From Pontibacter kalidii (GTDB taxonomy: Bacteria; Bacteroidota; Bacteroidia; Cytophagales; Hymenobacteraceae), in assembly GCF_026278245.1 (NCBI RefSeq), contig NZ_CP111079.1:4894501-4958500 (forward strand): a stretch of 64,000 bases of DNA, given 5' to 3'. The notes under the pieces were generated by a model. It ran no database searches and was not told the origin of the DNA. It saw only the letters and a program-made list of their open reading frames with translations. Both the position numbers and the translations under genes were made by a program. Positions 35,099-42,599 of the stretch are shown one piece after another; position 1 is the first letter of the stretch, and every line of letters begins with the position of its first letter.

Positions 35099-36373
35099 TT
35101 AAGAAATCTTCTCAAACCCTAAGTAGGAGTGCAACACCTTTGGCATATTAATGCCATCCGGTGTCTGGTTATTCTCCAGTATGGCGGCTACAATGCGTGG
35201 CAGGGCCAGAGCGCTACCGTTTAAGGTGTGCAGCAGCTGTGTTTTGCCCGATTCCGTTTTGTAGCGCAGCTTCAGGCGGTTGGCCTGGTAAGTCTCAAAG
35301 TTTGAGGCGGAACTTACCTCCAGCCAGCGGCCCTGGGCGGCAGAGTATACTTCCATGTCGTAGGTGAGGGCAGAAGTGAAGCCCATGTCGCCGCCGCACA
35401 GGCGCAGCACGCGGTAAGGCAGCTCCAGTTTCTGCAACAGTCCCTGTATGTAGCTGCTCATCTCCTCCAGCGCCTCATACGATTTCTCTGGCAACGTTAC
35501 CTGCACAATCTCCACCTTGTCGAACTGGTGCAAACGGTTCAGGCCACGCACATCGGCTCCCCACGAGCCGGCCTCGCGGCGGAAGCATGGTGTATGGCCC
35601 GTGTTTTTGATGGGCAGTTGCTCTACCGGAACAATTTCATCGCGGTACATGTTCGTAATAGGAACCTCCGCTGTAGGGATCAGGTACAGGTTGTCTGCCG
35701 TGGCATGATACATCTGGCCGTCCTTGTCGGGCAACTGGCCTGTGCCGTAGCCAGACGCCTCGTTTACCACAATCGGTGGCTGCACCTCCATGTAACCGGC
35801 CTTCATGGCCTCATCCAGGAAAAAGTTGATAAGCGCGCGCTGCAAGCGTGCTCCCTGCTTCTTGTAGAACGGAAAACCAGCCCCGGAAACTTTATTACCC
35901 AACTCAAAGTCAATGATATCGTACTTCTGAATTAGTTCCCAGTGCGGCTGCGCGCCTTCGTGCAACTTAGGTATCTGGCCATGCTCCAGCACTACCTCGT
36001 TGTCTTCGGCACTTTTGCCAAACGGCACGCTCTCGTGCGGCAGGTTCGGCAGCTTGTACAGGGCTTTCTGGATTTCCTCCTCTATAGAGGAGAGTTGCTC
36101 AGCTAAGGATTTTGTCTGCAGCTTCAGTCCGGAGGTTTCGGCTTTGGCGGCCTCGGCCTTTTCGCGTTCCCCGTTCTTCATCAGCAGGCCAATCTCCTTT
36201 GAGAGGGAGTTGGCGCGGCTCTGAAGTGTATCGTGCTCGTTCTGGATCTGACGTCGCTGCTGGTCGAGCTCCAGCAAAGCGGCAACTTCCTGGTCCGCGT
36301 TTTTGTAGTTTTTCTTGTTCAGGCCTGCAATTACGTGCTCGGTCTGCTCTCTTAAAACTGTTAGCTGTAGCAT
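35099..36373 (-). CDS. serS: Seryl-tRNA synthetase
   Basis: A 424-residue class II synthetase. The N-terminal long coiled-coil arm covers residues 1-110. Motif 2 is NTGHTPCFRREAGSWGADVRGL, LIPTAEVPITN precedes it, and motif 3 is NGSALALPRIVAAILENNQ. It charges tRNA-Ser with serine. Length is normal. It is a single gene in the opposite direction to rho, with a shared promoter region between them. Confidence 0.98.
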   Translation of the reverse strand: MLQLTVLREQTEHVIAGLNKKNYKNADQEVAALLELDQQRRQIQNEHDTLQSRANSLSKEIGLLMKNGEREKAEAAKAETSGLKLQTKSLAEQLSSIEEEIQKALYKLPNLPHESVPFGKSAEDNEVVLEHGQIPKLHEGAQPHWELIQKYDIIDFELGNKVSGAGFPFYKKQGARLQRALINFFLDEAMKAGYMEVQPPIVVNEASGYGTGQLPDKDGQMYHATADNLYLIPTAEVPITNMYRDEIVPVEQLPIKNTGHTPCFRREAGSWGADVRGLNRLHQFDKVEIVQVTLPEKSYEALEEMSSYIQGLLQKLELPYRVLRLCGGDMGFTSALTYDMEVYSAAQGRWLEVSSASNFETYQANRLKLRYKTESGKTQLLHTLNGSALALPRIVAAILENNQTPDGINMPKVLHSYLGFEKIS

Positions 36374-36395
36374 AATTAAGTATAATGTATAAACA

Positions 36396-36403
36396 CAAAA
36401 ATA
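36396..36403 (-). promoter_or_regulatory. Probable -7 box of serS
   Basis: On the minus strand TATTTTTG matches TAnnTTTG and lies 22 bases before the serS start codon. Confidence 0.45.
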
Positions 36404-36518
36404 GAGCTTTTTAACTATTTAGCGGCTTTTACGAAATCTTTTAAACAAAAATTGAAACTTTTTATCTAAAACAACCGGTAATATTTGTTAATTAAGAGGC
36501 ATTGCAATAACATTGCGG

Positions 36519-36526
36519 TACATTTG
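36519..36526 (+). promoter_or_regulatory. Possible -7 box of rho
   Basis: TACATTTG matches TAnnTTTG. If used, it would give rho a leader of about 125 bases, in which autogenous control by Rho is possible. No good -33 box is seen. Confidence 0.4.
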
Positions 36527-36659
36527 AAGAAGGCCATAGTTCCCGTGCCTCTCTGACTCTTTCGCAACCTATTCTTTTTCCTGAAATAAACGAAAATCTC
36601 TCGCTTTGTTCGCTCACCGCGATACCTGGCAAGTTAAGTTAACTACCATACCATTATTT

Positions 36660-38441
36660 ATGTATAAAATTGAAGAATTGAAAGATAGGCTTCTTTCAGA
36701 GCTCAAAGAGATTGCTGAGCACTTAGGTGTTAAGAACTTTAAGAAGCTCAGCAAACAAGACCTCATTTACAAGATACTCGATCAGCAAGCCGTTTCCCCT
36801 TCAGAAACCATCTCAAAAAAATACAATCCTGTAAAACAAGCCGAATCTGCTGGTAGTGAAGAGTCTGCTGATGTTGCAGTTGCTGTAGAAGTGGAAGAGG
36901 CTCCTGCCAGGCCTGAAAAACGTCCCCGCATGCAAGCCGCTGCCAGAAGCGAAGAGAGAACCCCGGTTGCTGTGCCAGCCGAGGCTCCTGCCAAAGACCA
37001 CGGCGCCCAGGGGCAGCGCGAGCGCGTTCGCCGCGACAATAACAGAGATGAGAACCGCACCGACGCCCGCGACACCCGCACGGAGGCGCGTGAAAACCGC
37101 ACCGAAACCCGTGAGAACCGGTCTGAGGCGCGTGATAACCGCGGCAACGATAACAGGGGAGAAAGAGAGAGCCGCAACGATAATCGTGGAAACGATAACC
37201 GCGGCAATGATAATCGTGGTAACGACAACAGGGATAACCGTGGCGACAACCGCAGCAGCGACCGTAGCGATAACACGCGCCGTAGCAGTCAGCAGAATGC
37301 CGCCAACACCAATAACTTTAAAGAGTTTGATGGTATCATCCTGAACGAGGGTGTGCTGGAACTGATGCAGGATGGCTACGGCTTCCTGCGCTCTACCCAC
37401 TACAACTACCTGGCCTCCCCGGATGATATTTACGTTTCTCCTTCGCAGATCAAATTATTTGGTCTCAAAACGGGTGACACCGTGAAAGGTCAGATCCGTC
37501 CGCCGAAAGAAGGGGAGAAGTACTTCGCCCTGCTGAAAGTGGAGACCGTGAACGGACGTACCACCGAGGAGATCCGCGACCGTATCCCGTTCCAGCACCT
37601 GACGCCACTCTTCCCGGAGGAGCGCCTGAAACTGACAACCCGCCCAAGCCAGCTATCCACCCGTATCCTGGACTTGTTTGCCCCTATCGGTAAAGGCCAG
37701 CGTGGTATGATCGTGGCACAGCCGAAAACAGGTAAAACCGTGCTGTTGAAGGAAATTGCCAACGCTATTTCGGAAAACCACCCGGAAGTATACCTGATGA
37801 TCCTGCTGATCGACGAGCGCCCTGAGGAGGTAACTGACATGGCCCGCAGCGTAAAGGCAGAGGTGATTGCCTCTACCTTTGACGAGCAGGCCGAGCGCCA
37901 CGTCAAAGTATCGAGCATTGTTCTCGACAAGGCCAAGCGCATGGTAGAGTGCGGCCACGACGTGGTGATCCTGCTGGACTCCATCACGCGTCTGGCACGT
38001 GCCTATAACACGGTGGTTCCTTCTTCCGGTAAGATCTTATCAGGTGGTGTGGATGCCAACGCACTGCACAAGCCGAAGCGCTTCTTCGGCGCTGCCCGTA
38101 ACGTAGAGAACGGCGGCTCGCTTACCATTATCGCCACAGCCCTGATCGATACAGGTTCTAAGATGGATGAGGTAATCTTTGAGGAATTCAAGGGTACCGG
38201 TAACATGGAACTGCAGCTGGACCGCAAACTGGCCAACCGCAGAGTGTACCCGGCCATCGACGTTCCGGCTTCCGGTACGCGCCGCGAGGACCTGCTCATG
38301 GACCGCGACGAACTGAACCGTATCTGGATCCTGCGCAAGTTCATGTCCGACATGAATTCGATCGAAGCCATGGAGTTCCTGAAAGAAAGAATGAAGGGCA
38401 CCAAGAGCAACGAAGAGTTCCTGATCTCGATGAACGGATAA
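36660..38441 (+). CDS. rho: Transcription termination factor Rho with long disordered insert
   Basis: A 593-residue Rho. The N-terminal helical domain (residues 1-45: [20 protein letters not shown]) is followed by an Ala/Glu/Pro stretch and then, at about 125-207, an insert rich in Asn, Arg, Asp and Gly with tandem RGNDN units. The RNA-binding domain follows ([27 protein letters not shown]). The ATPase has Walker A P355-KTGKT and the Q- and R-loop regions. Such inserts occur in Bacteroidota Rho, and in Bacteroides thetaiotaomicron the insert drives phase separation. The ATG at 36660 fits the family start; the frame continues 18 codons upstream without support. Confidence 0.97.
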   Translation: MYKIEELKDRLLSELKEIAEHLGVKNFKKLSKQDLIYKILDQQAVSPSETISKKYNPVKQAESAGSEESADVAVAVEVEEAPARPEKRPRMQAAARSEERTPVAVPAEAPAKDHGAQGQRERVRRDNNRDENRTDARDTRTEARENRTETRENRSEARDNRGNDNRGERESRNDNRGNDNRGNDNRGNDNRDNRGDNRSSDRSDNTRRSSQQNAANTNNFKEFDGIILNEGVLELMQDGYGFLRSTHYNYLASPDDIYVSPSQIKLFGLKTGDTVKGQIRPPKEGEKYFALLKVETVNGRTTEEIRDRIPFQHLTPLFPEERLKLTTRPSQLSTRILDLFAPIGKGQRGMIVAQPKTGKTVLLKEIANAISENHPEVYLMILLIDERPEEVTDMARSVKAEVIASTFDEQAERHVKVSSIVLDKAKRMVECGHDVVILLDSITRLARAYNTVVPSSGKILSGGVDANALHKPKRFFGAARNVENGGSLTIIATALIDTGSKMDEVIFEEFKGTGNMELQLDRKLANRRVYPAIDVPASGTRREDLLMDRDELNRIWILRKFMSDMNSIEAMEFLKERMKGTKSNEEFLISMNG

Positions 38442-38469
38442 AGAGAGGAGTTAGCTTAACATACACTGA

Positions 38470-38500
38470 CAGCCTGCCAGACTTCGTGTTTGGCAGGCTG
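38470..38500 (+). terminator. Terminator of rho
   Basis: Stem CAGCCTGCCA / TGGCAGGCTG with an 11-base loop, followed by TTTTGTTTTG, 29 bases after the stop codon. Confidence 0.9.
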
Positions 38501-38509
38501 TTTTGTTTT

Positions 38510-39245
38510 GGTCATACTTCAGTATGCTATTTCTGGCGCAAGCGTCCGCTTGTGCCTTTACTTAATTTATGGTGCAAGTCTTAAGACTTGTATCCTACCA
38601 TGGCGTCGGGTCTGTGACTCGACTGGCTTCAAAAGCCATACTTTATACTTACTGCTATACTTTATACTTGCCAGCTTATACTTTCCTAGCCGCTGCTTCC
38701 TGTTTTTGACACAAGCTATACTTTCTAGCGTCCGTTCATCCTCTAGACTTACAAGCCTACTGTTTCATTTCTGGCTTTGGCTCCCTCTAGCCCGGGAGGG
38801 CTCGTCTTCCCGCATCGCGCTGTGTTCCCTCCTGCCTCCGCTGCGCTACGGCTGCTCAACAAGTTGAGCACCGGATCTCACAAGGCGCTCAACCCAAAGA
38901 CTGGGATCATATTCGATAGCCGCTGCCTTCTGCAACTGTCCCCTTGAGGGGACTACAGGGGTGTAATCGTTACCAGAACTCCCTCTCCTGTTCTTAGGAG
39001 AGGGCTGGGGTGAGGTTAAATTCCCCTCTCGGGAGGGGCTAGGGGTGGGTTTATACCTGTAGGGACAGGTCGCGACCTGTCCGTGCGAGAACAGCAACTA
39101 TGAAACTTATACTTTAGCTAAAGCAATTTCAGGCTCCCTTAGACAAGTCTCAGATCCCGGACTTGTTTTGGGGGAGGGGCAGGGGGGGAGCCCCGGTACT
39201 ATCGCCAGACACTCGCAGGAGCTGCGCACGCTGCGAGGTCTTTAG
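38510..39245 (-). repeat. Composite repeat block, copy R4 (core 38687-38927), reverse orientation
   Basis: This 735-base gene-free block is the reverse counterpart of R1. The core is bounded by AGCAGCGGCTA-like ends (38687-38697 and 38917-38927, minus strand). Beyond it lie the perfect palindrome GGACAGGTCGCGACCTGTCC (near 39063), the CCCTCTCGGGAGGGG hairpin, and AAGTCTCAGATCCCGGACTT, all in the order seen at R1. CTGGCGCAAGCGTCCGCTTG (38533-38552) is a mini-hairpin with the GCGCCAG tail in reverse. CTGTCCCCTTGAGGGGACTA (38935-38954) also occurs near 41.68 kb. No gene is seen. Confidence 0.8.
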
Positions 39246-39281
39246 ACTAGATAAAGAGAATAGATAATTCTTCCTCCCTGC

Positions 39282-39755
39282 CTACCACCAAAAACTATAA
39301 TCCGGCCTTGCCAGCAGGTAAAAAGTATAAGTGGCGACAAAACCGAAGAGGATGTGCGCAAAAATGAGGGAGGTGAGGTAGCTGCGGAGCGTGATGAGCG
39401 GCGGGCGCGGGTGCATCATGAAAAAGAAATACCATATTACCATCGCAACCAGCCCGTGCGCCAACCCGAATAACAGTCCCCAGGAGGCTGTGGGCACACC
39501 TACGCCCGAATTCCAGAGCGCCAGGTAAGTCACGGCAAAGAAAATTCCCGCGGCATAGTGTGCAATTGTGCCCGCTACTTTCGTGCCGGTGAGCTCTGAA
39601 AGGCTGCCATCGGGGTGGGTGCGGTTCAGCAACATAGTGCCCAGGATGCGCACCACCTTCATCACGCGGTGCGTGGCAAACGAGAGCAGGTACAGAAAGG
39701 CAGTCATGGCGGCGGTGCCGGCTATGCCCGCCACTACGGCGTCTAAGAACTTCAT
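39282..39755 (-). CDS. Small polytopic membrane protein of unknown function
   Basis: A 157-residue protein with four hydrophobic segments (VVAGIAGTAAMTAFLYLLSF, AGIFFAVTYLALW, GLLFGLAHGLVAMVIWYFFFM, LIFAHILFGFVATYTFYLLA). Histidines in FGLAHG and FAHILFG lie in or near the membrane. No family is recognised with certainty. It lies 43 bases after the UbiA-type gene on the same strand, so the two and the methyltransferase gene may form one unit. Confidence 0.65.
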   Translation of the reverse strand: MKFLDAVVAGIAGTAAMTAFLYLLSFATHRVMKVVRILGTMLLNRTHPDGSLSELTGTKVAGTIAHYAAGIFFAVTYLALWNSGVGVPTASWGLLFGLAHGLVAMVIWYFFFMMHPRPPLITLRSYLTSLIFAHILFGFVATYTFYLLARPDYSFWW

Positions 39756-39797
39756 GGGCGTTGTGCTTTGTAGTTATTCGCTACTACGGAACCAGGT

Positions 39798-40679
39798 TTA
39801 AGTCGGCCATGTCCGGGCTAGTAACATCAACACAAAAGCTCCACTAAGGCACAAAGAAGAGAGCTTGTTCATCTGCATGGTATTCTCAAAGTTAACCTCG
39901 CTGCGGTCGTGCTGCGCGCGCAATACCCATCCGCCAAAAAAGTATAAAACAGGCGCGGTGCAGAGCAGGAAGATGAAAATGTTGCCTACCTGCCCCGTGC
40001 TGAAGTATAACCATAGCAGCAGCGCCGTACCCGCCAGCAAACTGACAGCGGCAAACAGATAGGTTCCGTTGATACCCAACAGCAGGCTGAGGGTGCGGTC
40101 GCCGCGGCGGCTGTCCTCCTCGTGCTGGTAGATCTGGGTAAGGGGGTAGGAGCCGCATAGGAAGAGCGTGCTTACCAGCGCAAACCAAACATTTGGCGGC
40201 TGCAGCACTTGCTGTAGCTGCAGCCCTGTGCCTATCTGCACCATCCCGTACGTAAACGCCCCTTGAAAAAACGTGACTACAACTGTGCTCAGGATCGGGT
40301 ACTTCTTCAGGCGGATGCCCTCGTAACTATAGGCTTTGGAGATGAGCAGGTACAGCGCCACCAAACTGGCGAACAGCGGTGAGAGCAGCAAACTGAAAAG
40401 TATGGCCAGCACATCAAAGAGCAGGACCAGGTGCATGAGTTGCCGGTTGGGTTTGGGAGGTCTTTTTAGGCCGCCTATACTTCCCTCGTCGCGGTCGTAG
40501 TAAGAGTTATAGCCGTTGCTGGCGGGGTATACCAGCACGTGCAGCACCAGGAACACCGCCACCGCCCGCCATACCTCCACATGGGGCAGCGTGCTCAGCG
40601 CAAACCAGAAGATCGGCATCAGGTATACCGAAAACGGGATGCGCATCAGCGTCAGGGCAGTGCTATACTTGCTGTTCAA
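39798..40679 (-). CDS. UbiA-family prenyltransferase
   Basis: A 293-residue integral membrane enzyme with about eight or nine helices. The first Asp-rich motif is NGYNSYYDRDEGSIGG and the second is YQHEEDSRRGDRTLS, which bind the magnesium-diphosphate of an isoprenoid donor. UbiA enzymes attach prenyl chains to quinone rings, heme or other acceptors; the acceptor here is unknown because none of the usual menaquinone or heme neighbours is present. The gene lies between a methyltransferase with membrane helices and a small membrane protein, on the same strand. Confidence 0.9.
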   Translation of the reverse strand: MNSKYSTALTLMRIPFSVYLMPIFWFALSTLPHVEVWRAVAVFLVLHVLVYPASNGYNSYYDRDEGSIGGLKRPPKPNRQLMHLVLLFDVLAILFSLLLSPLFASLVALYLLISKAYSYEGIRLKKYPILSTVVVTFFQGAFTYGMVQIGTGLQLQQVLQPPNVWFALVSTLFLCGSYPLTQIYQHEEDSRRGDRTLSLLLGINGTYLFAAVSLLAGTALLLWLYFSTGQVGNIFIFLLCTAPVLYFFGGWVLRAQHDRSEVNFENTMQMNKLSSLCLSGAFVLMLLARTWPT

Positions 40680-40738
40680 TTGCGAGGTTCGTTTATCGTT
40701 GTTTGTTGTCCGCAGTGCACACTCCAGTAGTCACTCAT

Positions 40739-41527
40739 TCAAAATTCCTCCGGATACCCGATCAGGTATATCACGTCTTTTCCCGGGCCGGCACCGGTGC
40801 GGCCGGAGCGCCAGGTATAGTTTGTTGTTTGTACTTCTGATGCCATGCGCTGCAGCTGCTCCGGCGTATAGATGCGTAGCAGCGACACTGTTCCGTCCCA
40901 GATAATCCCCAATGGTATAAGTGGTAGGATATACGTGAAAAAGAGCCTGCTGAGCCGGAACGGCCGGATGAAGGGCGTTACCAGAAGTATAACCAACGGG
41001 AAGAACAACCACAGTAGCAGCAGCTCCAGCCAGCTTTTCCTGGCCCCCTCAAAAATGCCGATGGCGGCGCGCTTGTCGGCGGCGTCCTGAAGGATAGCTT
41101 TGGCCAGGTGCGGCGGAAAATGGTGGAAGGAGGAGAAGATGGTGCGCACACCTTTTATACTTTGGGGCACAGCCGTGGCATCTACGGGCTCAGGTATAAA
41201 ACTGATGGCGCCGTCTGCGCTCTCCTGCAGGTATCGGTACGCGTCGAGGTTAGGGTAAAGGTCGGAGAGCGTGACGCGGACGGTGTTGCCCATGCGTTGG
41301 CTCAGCTGCTCCCGGATGGCGGCTATACCGCCCCCTGCCCCGGAGCAAAGGTCTGTGATGTGGCGCTGGTGGGTGCGCTCCAGCAGTTCCTGCAGCAGCG
41401 GCAGCGCGGCTTCGTAGGCATTCAGCCGCGTAATCATAAAGCGCAGGAAGTCGAGCATGCCCTGCCGGATAACGTGCGGGAACCAGCGCTGGTCTTCGAG
41501 CTCGAAAAGTTGGAGGCGGATGTTCAA
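40739..41527 (-). CDS. Class I SAM-dependent methyltransferase with membrane helices
   Basis: A 262-residue protein. The SAM-binding motif is ITDLCSGAGGGIAAI, followed by VTLSDLYPNLDAY and ISFIPEPVDATAVP. After the Rossmann half come two hydrophobic segments (LLLLWLFFPLVILLVTPFI, LFFTYILPLIPLGIIWDG), which should fix it to the membrane. It lies 59 bases before the UbiA gene. A membrane-bound methyltransferase beside UbiA suggests a methylated prenyl lipid, but this is inference. Confidence 0.8.
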   Translation of the reverse strand: MNIRLQLFELEDQRWFPHVIRQGMLDFLRFMITRLNAYEAALPLLQELLERTHQRHITDLCSGAGGGIAAIREQLSQRMGNTVRVTLSDLYPNLDAYRYLQESADGAISFIPEPVDATAVPQSIKGVRTIFSSFHHFPPHLAKAILQDAADKRAAIGIFEGARKSWLELLLLWLFFPLVILLVTPFIRPFRLSRLFFTYILPLIPLGIIWDGTVSLLRIYTPEQLQRMASEVQTTNYTWRSGRTGAGPGKDVIYLIGYPEEF

Positions 41528-41903
41528 GGGCTGTTTTTTGCTGAGTTACTCCTGAGCAGCATCAAAGGTTTTCCATGCGCCTAAAAGTATGGGCGCAAGT
41601 ATGATGTCTTATACTATCCTATAACTTTTCAGGAAAGGGTAACAAAGACTGTAAGGTAATAGAAGCATGCAGAGACTGTCCCCTTGAGGGGACCACAGGG
41701 GGGTAAAACTACGGAGGGGGCTGCTTGTCTGCGCAAAAACGGGTGAATCTGCAGGTGTAAACACCCCTATAGTCCCCTCAAGAGGACTGTCTACTATACC
41801 TGAAGGCACCCTGTTGCCTAAGGAACAGCCTAATCTGTGAAAGTTATGACACAGGCGCAAGTATAAAAGCAGCCGGGCTATACTTGCGCCAAGGTATAAA
41901 ATA
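41528..41903. repeat. Gene-free stretch with an inverted CTGTCCCCTTGAGGGGAC pair
   Basis: GACTGTCCCCTTGAGGGGAC (41674-41693) and its inverse with CCCCTCAAGAGGACTGTC (about 41774-41791) face each other; the same word is at 38.94 kb in the R4 block. GGCGCAAGTATA (41854-41865) pairs with TATACTTGCGCC (41879-41890), a hairpin that can end the following minus-strand gene. No coding region is seen. Confidence 0.7.
41854..41890. terminator. Hairpin with AAGTATA in the stem, downstream of the 183-codon frame
   Basis: A perfect 12-base-pair stem GGCGCAAGTATA / TATACTTGCGCC around a 13-base loop, 13 bases after the minus-strand stop codon. T-tracts are weak, so termination is likely but not certain. 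Confidence 0.6.
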
Positions 41904-42407
41904 TTACAGCAGGCCCTGCTCGCCGGCGCCCACCCGCAGCCCGTCGCCGGTGTTGCTGAAGAACTGCCAGTACTCTGCGGCAGGTTTTTCCGGCTCCGGC
42001 AACACGGAGAGGGTAGAGCCGTCACTGAAGTATAACAGCAGGCCCCCGTTGTCCTGTTGCTCCGCGCGCTCCACCACCAGGTTCGGGTTGTCGTTCACCA
42101 GTTCCATCAGGCGCTGGTCCAGCATGCTGGAGCCGGGCTTTTTCCAGTCCCAAACCGGGGTTGGCAGTCCCGCCTCGCGCTTGCGGATGTACATCTCGCT
42201 TTGCTTTATCAGGCCGCCGTCAGTCAGTTGCAGCTCCCAGGGGCAGTTAACGGCAAGGGTCATCTCACCCACATCCAGCACCAGGCCCTGCGGCGTGGTG
42301 TAGTGGGTGTGGCCAAAGTGGAAGTATACGACTTTCTCGGTGCGGGTGGTCTTGTTGAGTGGGAGCCCGATGGTCTGGTTAAAGGCCTGTTGAAGTGTAT
42401 CTTGCAT
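41904..42407 (-). CDS. Cytoplasmic protein of unknown function
   Basis: A 167-residue protein from MQDTLQQAFNQT; the frame continues upstream to 42455, but the extra residues look like promoter DNA. The sequence alternates strands (VVYFHFGHTHYTT, GLVLDVGEMTLAVN, GLLLYFSDGSTLSVLPEP), suggesting a small beta-rich fold. It ends GDGLRVGAGEQGLL. No family is recognised and no signal peptide is seen. Confidence 0.6.
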   Translation of the reverse strand: MQDTLQQAFNQTIGLPLNKTTRTEKVVYFHFGHTHYTTPQGLVLDVGEMTLAVNCPWELQLTDGGLIKQSEMYIRKREAGLPTPVWDWKKPGSSMLDQRLMELVNDNPNLVVERAEQQDNGGLLLYFSDGSTLSVLPEPEKPAAEYWQFFSNTGDGLRVGAGEQGLL

Positions 42408-42510
42408 TTTTGTGAAGATCTTAGGTGCGACTTGTGGAACAAATATAGCCAGCACACGTCAAAGTATACTTGTTCTAACAATATTTGCGAAGTAATACAG
42501 GGTGTACTTC

Positions 42511-42539
42511 TTGGAAGTTGTGTACAAAAAGTATCTTTG
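42511..42539 (+). promoter_or_regulatory. Promoter of the penicillin-binding protein gene
   Basis: TTG at 42511-42513 and TATCTTTG at 42532-42539 are 18 bases apart, close to the Bacteroidota -33/-7 arrangement. The ATG follows 60 bases later. Confidence 0.6.
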
Positions 42540-42599
42540 TGATCGTTTTGTATTAAGTGCGATTGGGAATTTAACCGGAACAGCCGCTATTTGCTAAAG

